Assembly (NCBI GenBank): GCA_028571685.1
Contig: CM053140.1
Location: forward strand, 22,673,501 to 22,737,500
Reading direction: 5' to 3'
Length of the DNA: 64,000 nt
DNA from: Heterohyrax brucei
Lineage: Eukaryota > Chordata > Mammalia > Hyracoidea > Procaviidae
How positions within the stretch are numbered: position 1 is the first letter of the stretch; each line of letters starts with the position of its first letter. Below the pieces are notes generated by a model. It worked only from the letters and a program-made list of their open reading frames with translations, ran no database searches and had not been told where the DNA came from. The translations under genes were made by a program, and so were the position numbers. Shown here piece after piece: positions 45,760-58,019 of the stretch.

Positions 45760-47740
45760 ATACTTCCCCAGGTGCTCACAACAGTCACTGTCTCCAAAGC
45801 AGAAATGGCACCTAAGATAAAACAGAGCCTGGGATCTTCAGTTTTTGTTTTTTCCAAAGCTCAAGATCCTCAAGGATACCCAGAGGCAGCAGCCTGTGTG
45901 ACTAATCCCAACTTTCATGAAAGCCAGAATTCAAGATTTCAGAACTCTGTCTATCTCTTTCACTGTGTCCTCTTTTGGGTCCCAGTCTCACCATGGATCT
46001 TTGATAAAAATCTGCAATAAATGGTAGTTCAACACCATCTGGTTTGTAAGCTATCAGTCACCTTACAGTGAAGAAGGAAGCAGAATAAGAAACACTCAAC
46101 AATTATATTAGGCCGACTCACAAAATAACCAACAAAGCTATGACCACACGGCCTTCGAATGAGGAAACAAATCTCCGGAAACATGTTGATGCACAAGCAG
46201 TATCAGCACCCAGTTTTCACGGGCCTCAGTAGTAACTGCATTCTATAAATCCTCCGACTCATGTGAACACAATGTAGCAACATTTATCTATAAACCACTC
46301 CGTGACAGAATAGGAAATCTAATCTTACTCTAACTTGTACAATCATAGCTCAAACTTCAGACACTTTTCTCATTATGATACTTACAACTCTGCTAGGCTT
46401 CCCAATGATAATTTTTAGTTTCAGAGTTACAAAACTAATCCATTAGTTCAATAATTGAAGAGAAAGAAAAACTGCTTCCTAAATCTAGAAAATAAGACCT
46501 TAAAACATGAGCAGTAAGCCCACAGAAAGCCCATGGTATCTCTTCATTTCCTCAGTCATGTGCAGTTACTTCCTGTTCCGCCTGGTCCTACGTCAGCAGC
46601 GGTCTTCGAGCCCATCGTTTCCTCTGTACGAGTTTCCAAAATCTCGAGTCCTTGTCCTCTTCACGTGTCCAATTCCCTTTTGGTTGAGATACACTGCTCA
46701 ACTGTTTTCAGAAAATTAGCAAAGTGGAACCTTACCTGCAGACGACAAAACATAATATGGCCATGATTAATTTATAAAAATAACTACTCCTAAGAGTGAA
46801 AGACCTGATACAAGTTCATTTGGAGCAAAATGCAAAGGCCAAATCAAATCTGTCAAAAAAAACTTTATACAATAATATTTCTAAATATAATGATCAACCA
46901 GATTTTTAAACAACTTCAGCTACCATACACAATAATCCTGAGGCATATACCACACAGCAAGGATATACCATGATCATTTATACACCAAGACTGTCAAGTC
47001 TCTAAATACCTAAATAGAATAAACATCAATTCATGGTTACATAATCCGAATTTCTGGTTGGAACACCTGGGGTGTTGAGGCTGAGTTAAAAACAAATTCT
47101 AGCCAGGTTAGCAACTAAGAAACAATAACAAAATTATGACAGAATATTATGCACTTGTTAGATAATGTTAGGCAAAACGGAAGGAGAAATTACTACTGTA
47201 CATTTGTAACCCAAGGAGAACCAGGCCCTGCTCTTGCTATTTCCCTGTTCCACGTGATTTCTTAAGGGAAGCCCTCAGCACTTTTCCTTTATAAAAATAT
47301 ACTCAGGATTTCCCAAGAAGTTTCTCATTTGTCAGGAGTTTACTATAGGCTATCAAGAAACAATACAAAAGTTATTTTACTAAAGATCCTAAAGTGAAAA
47401 ACCTTAAGTTTCTCTTCTATTTTTGCAATTCCTGCAGCTTGGTATTTGACTCAGAAGCCTTATACTAATAAGAGGGCAAACGTTTGCCTTTAAGGGAGAT
47501 TACATAAAGAATAGATTACACCTTTCTTCAGAAATCAGAGAAAATTTTGCTATTTTAATAACAAAAACACAATTCTTCATTTTATATTTTATCTACTATT
47601 AAAGCTCTTAAAAACCTCACAAATTAAATCATTCAGCTTTGGTCAGACAAAGGAAACTTCTGACCATATCAAACAAACATTTTTTAATAAATTTTACAAT
47701 GTAACCCTTTAAACAGCAAAGATGAGTTACTCATTAAGAC
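45760..47740. repeat. Segmental duplication, copy 2
   Basis: Partner of 21,880-24,400. It lacks the LTR and so shows the empty insertion site ('cagtcaccttacagtg' at about 46,055). It is AT-rich and no coding potential was recognised. Confidence 0.65.
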
Positions 47741-47797
47741 ACATATGTATGTGTACACACACATGCACGCACACAAACACACACACAGACACACAAA

Positions 47798-48450
47798 GTC
47801 TGACAATTAAGTTCATCAACTCATCATATAAAAACTGCTACATGTGCTATCTGACAAGCAAATCTGCAAACTTCATTGTTCTAAGTGCCACATACCTCAC
47901 CGCTGAATTATCACTATGGTTACCTTCAAAATACTCCCCTTGGGAAGCTATGCACCGACACCAGCGCCTAGTCCACCCTTCAAAGTAACTTTGGAACTCT
48001 TTTACTGGAATGGCCGTCACACACTGCAGCATGGTGGTAAGTTCATGAACCTAAATATATAGTTGTCTGAGAGGTTTTTAGCCAGCAAACAGGTAATTGT
48101 ATCGGAGCACCCTCCCTACTCACCTGATCTGGCCCCCAGTGACTTTTTTCGTTACCCAAAGATGAAGGAAATATTGAAAGAAACACATTTTGATGACAAT
48201 CAGGACATCAAGAGTAACCCAATGACAGCTCTGATGGCCTTTCCAGAAAAAGAGTTCTAAAACTGCTTTGAAGGGTGGACTAGGCTCTGGCATCGGTGCA
48301 TAGTTTCCCAAGGGAGTACTTTGAAGGTGACCGTAGTGACATTCAGCAATGGGGTACAAGGACCAACAACTGAGTCCATGAGGTCATTCCACAAAATGTG
48401 CTACAACAAATCTCACTGCTGAATATCACTATGGTCACCTCCAAACTACA
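47798..48450. mobile_element. Mariner-like fragments in inverted arrangement
   Basis: Left end 'gtctgacaattaagttcatc' at 47,798 is a mariner terminus. 47,847-48,030 codes on the minus strand for a transposase C-terminus (PVKEFQSYFEGWTRRW). 48,070-48,350 codes on the plus strand for a partly overlapping C-terminal part (HPPYSPDLAPSDFF, HFDDNQDIKSNP, FEGWTRLWHRCI). A third minus-strand piece lies at 48,405-48,450. The two main halves face each other tail to tail as an imperfect palindrome. Confidence 0.7.
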
Positions 48451-48689
48451 TTTGGGGGTCCCAGGTGACATCTGGGGCTCCCTTCATGGTTTCCAATTTG
48501 TATTCATAAGACTGTGAAAAAGAATTCTTTGAGGAGGCTTGCCTGGACCACGACAACAATCCTTATTGGAAGATGAAAGGATTTCAAAGTGGGGTAGCAA
48601 CCACCTGGATAGCAGTCTTCTAGGTCCTGCCACTAAGTGACTTTGGGGTTTAGTTTTTATAGGCCATATATGCCCAGGATATAACTGGG

Positions 48690-49100
48690 GCCAACCAATG
48701 AGCGATGGAGGTCTGAAATATTTCCTGTTTTGGCAAGCAGGTGCTTATCCCCTGGCTGCACCCACATGCAGATTTCAAAAGGGTTCTTTCCACAGGGCTT
48801 CCGGAATTGGCAGCAGGACTTACTATGTGGTGTCATACTTGGGCAGCTTCCTGCTCCCTTGGGTCGATACCCTCGTCCTGATGGGGGCTCTCTGATGCTT
48901 GCATTGGAAGGGCATACAGCAGCCACCTCTGTCTCATCTGCACATGCCTCTGAACTGGGTCTACACAGACATCTCTGAAAAACAAGAGACAACTGAAGCA
49001 ACTCATCCCAGTGTGGCTGGCAAAATTAAGCTGATGATCACTCTGGAATGCTCCAAGGTGTGGTTAGGCTGGCCCTTCTCATCCCCAAGAGTACTAATTG
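48690..49100. repeat. Short duplicated segment, partner at 19,990-20,380
   Basis: See the partner for shared blocks. It lies just after the mariner fragments at 47.8-48.45 kb. Confidence 0.5.
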
Positions 49101-49469
49101 ATAATAGGGCTAGTTGGGATTGTCAAAACTATAATTGCAGAAGCTGTCAGTATAAGAGGGTAGACTACGGGGGGCGATGCTCCTGCATTAGTTGAGTCCA
49201 TGACCCCAAAATTTCTTCAAGGGTTTCCTATGATGACACCTGTGAGGCTTAGAGCAAGACAATCAACTTCTCCCAGGTGACATACATCAGAGTTCAGAAA
49301 GGATAAAGAGGAGGTGACTTCTGGAGAATCTGACGAGATTATAAGGAAACTGCAGGCCACATAAAAGGCTGGCACCTGAATAAACTCATCCTTTAGACTC
49401 TGCCCTATTGAAGGCCTGTGGGAGGAGAAAATTATCCTCAAAATATGGAGAACCACGGCTACAAAAGTC

Positions 49470-49950
49470 AAGGGGTAGATTCTGCTGTCACTGATTACTT
49501 ATGGGTGGGACCTTTCTAATCACGGTCTTGTAACTTCCCTACAGTTGACTTGGCAGGACTGTGAACCAGGGTGTAATTGTGGCCTACCAGGACCATGTGA
49601 CGGGTCAGTTGTGGTCGGTTTTGTCTTAAAAGTGTGACAACTGCAGAGCACAGGAAGATGGTGATACTACCATCGAAAAAGAACAAACAGGATCAGAAAG
49701 ACCATCCCGCGGGCACAGGATCCCTCTGCTGAGAGGCTCCTGGAAGCAGGACACGGAGAGAAAGATACAACAGTCTGTAACTCTGAAAACTGTAAGACGC
49801 AGTGGCATAGAAAACCCAGCAGGAGACAGCACAGTGGCCTTCCCAGCCCACAAAGATCAAACTGAGCGCCTGTAGGCAGAGACTGAGGGCCAAAAAGATG
49901 CGTGCCAGTCAGTACAGCTTCAGAGAGACTCTCCTGATGGACGAAATGAA
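49470..49950. repeat. Fragment of the duplicated flank, copy 4
   Basis: Resembles 31,230-31,650 and 42,915-43,300: 'tcttgtaacttccctac' with 'gacttggcaggactgtga', and 'cccagcccacaaagat' are shared in order. It suggests that the duplicated locus once extended this far. Confidence 0.5.
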
Positions 49951-50199
49951 TCCTGTTTTTTAGCCTGTATAATAACTGTTACGTCACTAAAACACCTGAT
50001 GACTGTCAATATGGTCTGTGAGCTATTTGTGGCCACTGCAATGAATGACTGAACCTAGCTGTCAAGGCTGCGGGAGGGATGACTGCTGTCAGAAAGATGG
50101 CAGCGAGAAGGGTCATATCTGACCCTGCCTCATAAGACTGAACCAGCCTTGCGATGTTGATCTTGATCCTCCGTACCCTCATGAAGTTGGTGGAGGTCA

Positions 50200-50717
50200 G
50201 ACACTGCTCCTGTGTCATTTCCCAATCATTTAAAAGTGGCTGCACCAGCGTATCGACAGGGAATGGCCAGAAATTCACTCAGAACAGGATGTAGAATAAA
50301 CGATACCATTGTTGATGTTAGAGAATCCTGGCTGAAACCAGAGAAGACCAGGAAGATGTTTACCTGTGTTTTACCAACCATGCAAAGGCATTCAGCTATG
50401 TGAATGGTGACAAATTATGCCTAACACCACTAAGAATGGGAATTCCACAACACTTAACTGTGTTCATAAGGAACCTGTAAAAAGACCTAGAGGCAGTCAT
50501 TCAAACAGAACAATGGGATACCACACGGTATCAGGCCCGGAAAACTATGTGTCTCAGACTTGTACCCTTTCACTAATCTGATCTGTACACTGAGGAAATA
50601 ATCCAGGAAGCCGAGCTATCTGAAGAAGAACACAGCATCAGGTTTGGAGGAAGGCTCATTAACACCCCATGATACACCAATGACACAGCCAAGTTGGGGC
50701 AAAGAAAAGAGGACTCA
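50200..50717 (+). mobile_element. RTE/BovB-like LINE, RT part, before an L1 insertion
   Basis: 'cgacagggaatggccagaaa', 'ccatgcaaaggcattcagc', 'tgggaattccacaacactta' and 'ggaaggctcattaacacccc' are RTE RT-region blocks. It continues after the L1 at 51,366. Confidence 0.8.
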
Positions 50718-50729
50718 AGGTACATTATT

Positions 50730-51353
50730 TTTTTATTTGACATGACTGAGTGAAAACGTACATTCACGTATAAATTTACATGCCTACCTATATGCAGCTT
50801 CCACTGCTCTCCCTGTCCGGTGACTGCACACTATTCCTCTCTGCTCCATGCATGTCTCATCATCCCAACAGCCTCCTTTCACCTCCTCTCCATCCACTCC
50901 CCTTCCTCCAGCCAGAGGTCAGCAAGATGATATCCTATAGATGTATAGAACCATAAAGTGCTTCCAATATACGGTCACTCTGCATTGCCAAGTCCAATCC
51001 ACTCCTGTCCAAAGAGTGGACCTTTGTTATAATTTATGGGAAAGGGCAGCATCAGGGCCAGGGGTCATGCTCTCAGAGGAACCCCAAAACCGCTGGACCA
51101 TCAATTGAGGTCTTTTAGTGGAGATCTCATGATGCACCCCTTTTTATTCTTGTGTTGCCAGTGAGACTCAACCTAGTGAGCTCCATCGTGGCTATCGCTG
51201 GTGGTGGCCCCGCACTATCTGGTTCTTCCGGTCCCAAGTCGATGTACGCACCCACTGTTGCGGGTCTCTTTGTCTTCTCGGTTGTCTTTACCGCATGTCA
51301 TTTTGGTCCTCGGTGAGCATCCGTTCCTGCTGAGTTGGGACCATTTGCTGTTG
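50730..51353 (-). mobile_element. LINE-1 3' UTR insertion, minus strand, with 12-bp target duplication
   Basis: AGGTACATTATT occurs on both sides (50,718-50,729 and 51,354-51,365). A poly-T run next to the left copy is the inverted poly-A tail. The content matches 8,277-8,690 and extends further 5'. This is a 5'-truncated L1 inserted into an RTE element. Confidence 0.8.
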
Positions 51354-51365
51354 AGGTACATTATT

Positions 51366-51995
51366 GATGAAGATGAAAGATGACAACCAGAAAACAAAAG
51401 TCCTCACAACTGGACCAATAAGCAAAACTTACGATGAATGGACAAAATACTCAAGTTGTCCAGAATTTGCTTGCATCCACAAACAATGTCCAAGGAAGCA
51501 TCACTCAAGAAATCAAAGGATGTATTGCATTCATCAAACCTGCTGCAAAATATTTTAAGTGTGAAAAGGAAAGATGTCACCGCAGGCACTAAGGCATGTC
51601 TGACTCAAGTCACAGTGTTTACAGTCACCTGATAGTCATGCGAAAGCTGGACAACGAATAAAGAAGACCAAGAGTAAGTGATGCCTTTGAATTTCTGAGT
51701 GGCCCAAGTGTACTGCACGCAGCATGGACCACCAGAGTAACAAACAAATCTCTCTTGGAAAGAAAATAGCCAAAATTCTCACTAGAAATCTCACACGCTT
51801 TGGATATGTAATGAGAACAGACCAGTCCCTGAAATAGGACACTATGGTTGTATCAGAGGGTCTGCGAAAAAGAGGAAGGCCCTCGGCAAGAGGGACACAG
51901 GGGATGCAAAAATGGGACTGGGAGAAGGCCCATTCTGCTGTGCAAAGGCTTGCTAGGAGCCAGAATGGATTCCACGGCACCTAAAAACAACAACA
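51366..51995 (+). mobile_element. RTE/BovB-like LINE, 3' part, after the L1 insertion
   Basis: 'gatgaatggacaaaatactc', 'gaagcatcactcaagaaatc', 'gaaagctggacaacgaataa' and the tail 'tggattccacggcacctaa' with ACAACAACAA form the RTE 3' end. Confidence 0.85.
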
Positions 51996-52689
51996 AATCC
52001 TGAACCCTTATCCCCCAGACAGTTTCCAAATATCTTCTCCCATCCAGCAGGTTTTGATAGTGTTCTCTGAGGCCCACACATAATCATTTTGCTGAAGTCC
52101 CCCTTAGACCTATGTTTTCTGTGTTGCTCATTTCTTGGTATCTCTAAGAATCTACCTATGAATCAGGCACTGAAAACCCTAGGGAGCACAGGTGTCCTCT
52201 GACACACACAGGGTCACTATGGTCAGAACGTCCTGGATGGCAACTGGTTTCTTTTCTCACCTTCTCTCTGCTCCGTGTGTCCTCTCTCTCACTAAAGGTA
52301 AGTCTGTGTGACTCACTACAATTCCAGGTGGTGGTAGGAGGAGCATATTATGTCATAGCCAAAAACGCTGTGAATTCTCCGCCTTGTTGTCAGTAGCTGT
52401 ATCATGGGTTCAGCCCACCATTGTGTATCTGTTAACGTGACACTAGTTTCTGGATGTTGTTGATGTCAACAGTTAAGGAGCAAGGGTCATCTTTGGGTGT
52501 GAGGTTTCTGGAGGAAGCAGGCCAGCAGAGGGCATGGACCATGTACTGAAGTTGGGATGCCAGAGCAAGCTAAACAGAGTTAGTGGATTGATGTACTTTT
52601 AGAGTAGACGTCAACTGTATTATATACTTTATTGCTTTCTGTCTCTAATTCCTGTTTTCGGTAGGGGACCACCTGCTTTATCATCTCTG

Positions 52690-53830
52690 CACTCGGAGAA
52701 ATTCTTATACCACAACCATTACAGGAAATGTGCATCATCTGGAAGACATTATGCAGACTGAAATCAGTCTGATGAAAAAGTACTGTATGAGACCACTACC
52801 GTAAGGACTTCAGAATAGGTTTAAGCACAGAAGATAATAATCATTGATGGTTACAAGGGCGGGGAGGGAAGGAAAGGGGTATTCATAGATTAGACAGCAG
52901 ACAGGAACTAGGTTAGGTAAAGGGAATGACAGGATACAGTGGAAGGGAAGTTAGCACAACTGGATCATACCAAAACCTAAAAGGTTTTCAAAATGAAACC
53001 CAATGTTTTGAAGGACAGAGTAGAAGGAACAGCTGCCTGGGGACCACAGTTTCTGGGGATATCTAGGCTAATTAGCATAATTAAGCTGTTTCAAGAAAAT
53101 GTTCTGCATACCACTTTGGTGACTGGCGTCTGGCCTCTTCAAAACTACCAAGTGTCCATCTAGGTGGCACCAACTGGTTCCAATCCACCTGGAGCAGTTG
53201 TGAACAAAGGACATCAAAGACAAGAGGAAAACACAAACTCAGCATACAGAAGGGATGACGTGATCCAGAGACTTCAACAGCATGAGAGAGGAGAACTGGA
53301 TAGTGCTGGGCCACCACCAGTGGCTGCCCTCACAGGGAACACAAAGTAAAGTCCCTGATGTAGCAGGAGGAAGATGGGTGTGCTGAGAAGAAGTCTACTA
53401 CAAGACCACATGCTATCAAAAAGTCTACATTTGATGGTCTGTCAGACAAACGGTCCCCTAAAGATACAGCCCCAACACTCTCTGTTAGCCCAGAGCCCAA
53501 GAGAGGACCAAAGACAACTCTTCAGACGAAGACTGGACTGTAAGACACACAGTGATGCTGGCAAAGAGGATGTTTCTTGGCTTAAACATATACACACGGC
53601 TGTCTGAGAAGTTCCTCTCCAGAGGTGAGAGGAGAGAGTGGAGGGGGACAGGAGTTAGTTGAATGGATATGGGAAATACAGAGTGGAAAGAAAGAGTGTG
53701 TTGTCACAGGGTGTCGGGGCGAGAGTGGTTGGGGTTGCACAGTAATGTGTGCTTGGAGTTTTACATGGCAAATTGATTTGGATTGTATCCTTTTACTTAC
53801 AGGACAGTAAGAGATTTAAAAAGAGAGAGA
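52690..53830 (+). mobile_element. LINE-1 3' end (3' UTR), plus strand
   Basis: Carries the ordered blocks 'catcatctggaagacatta', 'tatgagaccactaccgtaag', 'ttgatggttacaaggg', 'tttgaaggacagagtag', 'tgcataccactttggtgac' and 'ctggatagtgctgg', recognised as the afrotherian L1 3' region. The minus-strand fragments at 3.85, 8.3, 50.7 and 59.6 kb are the same family. Confidence 0.7.
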
Positions 53831-54951
53831 CAGAGTCAATTCCAAAGCAGAGAGAAGATCTTACCAGCAATAAGAAAGAAAAGCCAGGAGCAGAGAACCA
53901 TCCTCGGCACCTGGGATCCCAGCACTAAGGATCCCCTGGAAATGGGAGACAGAAAGATCAGGAAGTTTGGGCAGAGAAACAACAGTAGGAAACTGTTGCA
54001 GGCTCTCTGGCCCAGAGAGGAAGAAAGCTTGCTGGTGGAGTAGGGTGCCTCTGGCAATCATCAGCACCTAAGTTCTGTGTGGGAGGCAATGAATTACCGA
54101 AACCAGTAGAGGAAGTACAGAGTGCCGCGAACGGACAGGTGGTGTCAGAACTGGCCAAGATGGATGAGTGAAGAGACAAATCTGAATTCTGCCTCACAGT
54201 CACCTTCTGAACCACTAACATCTATTTTATCACATCCATTATGTTCCTGATCCACAACCAATCTCCGTATCTAGTCCTCCTCACATTGTTCCTGATTTTC
54301 TACCTACCAAGCTCCCACCTGATGTCCTTCATTCACTGTTGACGTTTCCAAAAATCTATCCAGAGCCCAGGAACTGGAGTGTTGTATTTTAAATCTCAGA
54401 TACACTCTGCCCTATCTCTGCTGAATACCCAACAGTGCCTGTCTACTGGCCTTCAAAAAACCCAGAGTAGTCAGCACAGTTCTAAAGGACCTGCTGCCAT
54501 GGCCTCCTCCAATGAGGCTCTCACCACCCCTAAATCCCAATCCGTGGTTTCTTTTCACTACTTCAGTCATCTCTGACTTTCATTAAGAAATGCAAGATAC
54601 TGAGAGCTCTGCTCCCTCAGAGATTTACACACTAATGTTTCCCAAATGATTCTTTCCACCCTGATCCATCTGAGATGTCATGAGCCCTACTCAACCACAT
54701 ATGGAGCCAAATGTAACTAATTTTTTGAATCTTTCCTTAAATAATTCACAATCTATCCTGACTCTTAGGATGGGTCCTTTTAGTAAAGCTATTAGATGAC
54801 GCTAGTTTTTCATTATTTATTTACAACTGTCTTCCATGTGAAACAGTAAAACCATGGGCAGACTCTCTATGTACTATTTTCTTGTTCTTTCTGGCCTGTG
54901 ACACTGATCGTTGAGGACACACACAGATTATCACCTGTTGTATGTACTCTT
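53831..54951. other. Unclassified sequence
   Basis: No gene recognised; ORFs are short and overlap on both strands. Confidence 0.4.
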
Positions 54952-55118
54952 GGGAAACCCTGCTGGTGAAGTGGTTCAGTGCTACATCAACTAACCGAAA
55001 GGTTGGCAGGTAAAACTCACCAGGTGCTCCTTGGAAACTCTATGGAGCAGTTTTACCCTGTTCTATAGGGTCACTATGAGGCAGAATTGACTCCATGGCA
55101 ATGAGTTTAGGTTTTTGG
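54952..55118 (+). mobile_element. AfroSINE-type SINE
   Basis: 'gggaaaccctgctggtgaag', 'ggtgctccttggaaactcta', 'ctatagggtcactatgagg', 'ggcaatgagtttagg'. Confidence 0.85.
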
Positions 55119-56001
55119 GGTATATACTCTTGAGCAGTACTATGCAAATGAAAATTTCATTGAAGGAACACAGGTTCTCTTTCTGAACAGTGCAGGAAGG
55201 TAGACACTTTCCCAACGTGGCTACCAAGCACTTGAACTCCACTTGTTCTTCTGAATCAGTAAGGGTGTGCAAGTTGCCATCATCACAATGGAGAACTTGA
55301 GAGCTTGGTCCTTGCAAGCCTGTCACACAGGATATAGAGCTTGGAAAGGGAACCCTCAGTCCAACTGGGTTGTGTCTACATTACTAAGGTCTATCTCAAC
55401 TGGCAGGAGGGGCACTATCAGAGAAGGCGACATCTGAATTGAGTCCATGAGATGCCTAAGGTTACAATGTTCTCTTGAGTCAGAGGAAATACCTAGTGCA
55501 AAGGGTGAAAGGCAAAGAAAATCTTCATCTCAGTGAAAAATCTTAAAAAGTGTACTGTGCCTCATGATACAGGGCCTCTGAATTTCACCCTAGACAGCAT
55601 TTCTACCAGCATTTTGCCAAGCATCAGTTTCCTTTACAGAGATCGATGCCTTAAGGAGGAAAGAGCCTCTTTTCTTCCCAAGATCCCAGTTGGAATACAG
55701 ATATCATTTAGAGGAGGAACAATCAGCTAATACTCTACAAGATGCTTTCTGGATCCAGTCTCAAGGTATTCTTAGGGTGGGGTAGAGCCACAGAGAGACC
55801 AAGTGGGATGCTGCTCCCAAAACACCTAAAATGTGGAAGCAACTTTAGAATTTGCTAATGCTTACAGCCTGGGAGACTTTGTGTGTGCCTAACAGGAAAA
55901 GTCTAGATTGTCAAAGACAAAGCTAAGGAGGCTCCAAGGAAGTCAGGATGGCCATACGTCAATTCTCTCTCAGTTGTAGAGAACACACAGGATGCCAGCA
56001 A
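55119..56001. other. Unclassified sequence upstream of the provirus
   Basis: No gene or repeat family recognised. Confidence 0.4.
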
Positions 56002-56007
56002 CAGAAC

Positions 56008-56379
56008 TGTGGGGAGCGGAGCGTCCGGCCCAAGATGGCGCCCAAGGCCTTATTCCACACCCTTGTTTACCAGACTTAGGGCTTTCATAGCGCATGCTTG
56101 TGAGCAGTGGCTGCTGGTCAGCCTATTGAGAGCCCCGCTTTGGGAGGACGTGGCCTTGGGTGATTGGAGGAACCTGGGAGATAAAAGCATGTGGGGACCG
56201 GGTGTAGAAAGAAGAAGAACAAAGGAAGCAGACACAGCCACGGCGTTCAGGGATGGGGCGCAGCAGGAGAGCGAGGAAGAAGAATAAAGCAGGAAGAAGA
56301 ATAAAGCAAGTAACTTGCAAAGTGGCTCGTATCCGTGTGTCCTGTCTTCTTTCCGCGGGCGGACAGTTAGGCAGCGACA
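56008..56379 (+). repeat. 5' LTR of the provirus
   Basis: TGTGGGGAGC to GGCAGCGACA, 372 bp. It has a GATAAAAG TATA-like box near 56,181 and AATAAA signals near 56,284 and 56,304. It is 49 bp shorter than the 3' LTR, lacking a 10-bp GGAGCCCCT-type piece and a 33-bp GC-rich piece, the latter lying between short repeats. Confidence 0.9.
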
Positions 56380-56381
56380 AG

Positions 56382-56399
56382 TAGCGCCCGAACGTGGGG
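56382..56399 (+). promoter_or_regulatory. Primer binding site, tRNA-Lys-like
   Basis: TAGCGCCCGAACGTGGGG begins 2 bp after the 5' LTR and is close to the lysine-tRNA primer site used by betaretroviruses and IAP elements, with mismatches in the distal part. Confidence 0.75.
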
Positions 56400-56437
56400 C
56401 CCCCTGCGAGCCCAAGAGGAGGAGATAGCAGCGCTGG

Positions 56438-56878
56438 TAAGTCCCCGGGAAAGGAGAGGCGATCTCAAGTCCCCAGGAAAAAGGGGGCGATCTCAAGTCC
56501 CCGGGAAAAGAGGGGCGATCTCAAGTCCCCGGGAAAGGAGGGGCGATCTCAAGTCCCCGGGAAAGGAGGGGCGATCTCAAGTCCCCGGGAAAGGAGGGGC
56601 GATCTCAAGTCCCCGGGAAAGGAGGGGCGATCTCAAGTCCCCGGGAAAGGAGGGGCGATCTCAAGTCCCCGGGAAAGGAGGGGCGATCTCAAGTCCCCGG
56701 GAAAGGAGGGGCGATCTCAAGTCCCCGGGAAAGGAGGGGCGATCTCAAGTCCCCGGGAAAGGTGGGACGATCTCAAGTCCCCGGGAAAGGAGGGGCGATC
56801 TCAAGTCCCCGGGAAAGGAGGGGCGATCTCAAGTCCCCGGGTAAGAGAGGTAATCTCAAGTTCTCCGGGTAAGAGGAG
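56438..56878 (+). repeat. 28-bp minisatellite in the proviral leader
   Basis: Fourteen in-register units start every 28 bp from 56,461 to 56,825, with a partial unit before and diverged ones after. The unit begins GATCTCAAGTCCCCGGG and continues AAAGGAGGGGC. Because 28 is not a multiple of 3, three units make one 84-base cycle, so the frame stays open as a 28-residue repeat. That is a by-product and not evidence of a protein. Confidence 0.95.
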
Positions 56879-57010
56879 ACCATCGGGAGGGGAAGTTCTC
56901 CGGGGAATCGGAGACCATAGCCAAGTGCACTAAGCACCGGCAGAGCCCGGGGCAGGAAGCGCCAGGCGGGAGCGGGGTAGTTATCGTGGGAGGTTAGCTT
57001 CACTTTCGCC

Positions 57011-57100
57011 ATGGGGAATCAGCCGTCCGCCAGACACCTTCAGAATGCTTGTAAGAGTTTGTTTAAGCAGCATGGCATTGGTATAAAGCAGGCTTCTTAA
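57011..57100 (+). pseudogene. Truncated gag-like start in the provirus
   Basis: An ATG followed by Gly, in the position expected for gag after the leader, opens a 29-codon frame that stops at 57,098. The MG start fits a myristoylated matrix protein, but the frame is too short for a domain match. Nothing beyond it reads as gag. Confidence 0.45.
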
Positions 57101-58019
57101 AACTGGCTGTGCTTTTCAAGCTCAAACCAACTTTACAGCTTCAGCCAGCAGAAAATAAAAGGACAGGTTACTCATTTTTTTTTCTTCCCTGCTCGCACCT
57201 GCCTCAGCCGCTTTGTAGCTTTAGCCAGCAAAGAATTTATAAATCAACTAACTGCAGCCCTTAAAACTAAAATTAACTCCTACCAGTGCAGCGTGGGGCT
57301 TACAACTAATTAATCACAACCAGTTACAGATTCCTTTGTTCCTTCTCCTTTAATCTCCAAGGACATGGCCTTTGGACCAGAAAACGAAAACTACATTTAA
57401 TATATTCACAACATGCTTTCTTGCTTCTTATCTCTGTAAAAATGTGAGTTTAACAGACTAATTTCATTAACTGAAAAAATTTTCTCTTAGGTTTTAAACT
57501 TTGCCTGATGTAAACAACCTGGCTTATACTTCTAAGAGCTTTCAAAAATTTTACAACACCCTTAAAATTATAAACACAGCTTACCATATCATTTAATAAA
57601 ATACACCCTTTTGTTATCAATCACTTGCTGTCACTAACCAAGCCGCAAGGCAGAAATTATATTTTCACAGAAATTCAACTCGCAAACAGAATCTGACACC
57701 ATCCCCTCTCAGAGATCTCCCCAGGAACGGTGAAGTCACCGCCGAAACATCGTGTGATTGGTGCCCACCAGCTCCTTCATTATTAACCCTTTTCAGATAC
57801 TACAACATCACCAACTTAAATAACACAAGGAACTATGCTGCCAATGGCCAAAATGTAAAGAACTCTGGACTTGGACATAAACTAACCCAATCTCTCCTGA
57901 ATAAAACAGTCACCACTTGTGTAACAGGAACCAACATAATCCTTAAAAGGAATTTCAATGAGAAAAATGTAAACATCACTTAAAAAAAGGGAATGACTGT
58001 CACATAGGGCAATGAAACC

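Noticed and set aside
56461..56852. 28-bp repeat as a CRISPR array
   Set aside because: Units are contiguous with no spacers, and the host is a mammal.
56394..56933. 179-codon repetitive ORF in the provirus
   Set aside because: Produced by the 28-bp repeat staying open over three units. No start context or homology, and it lies in the untranslated leader.
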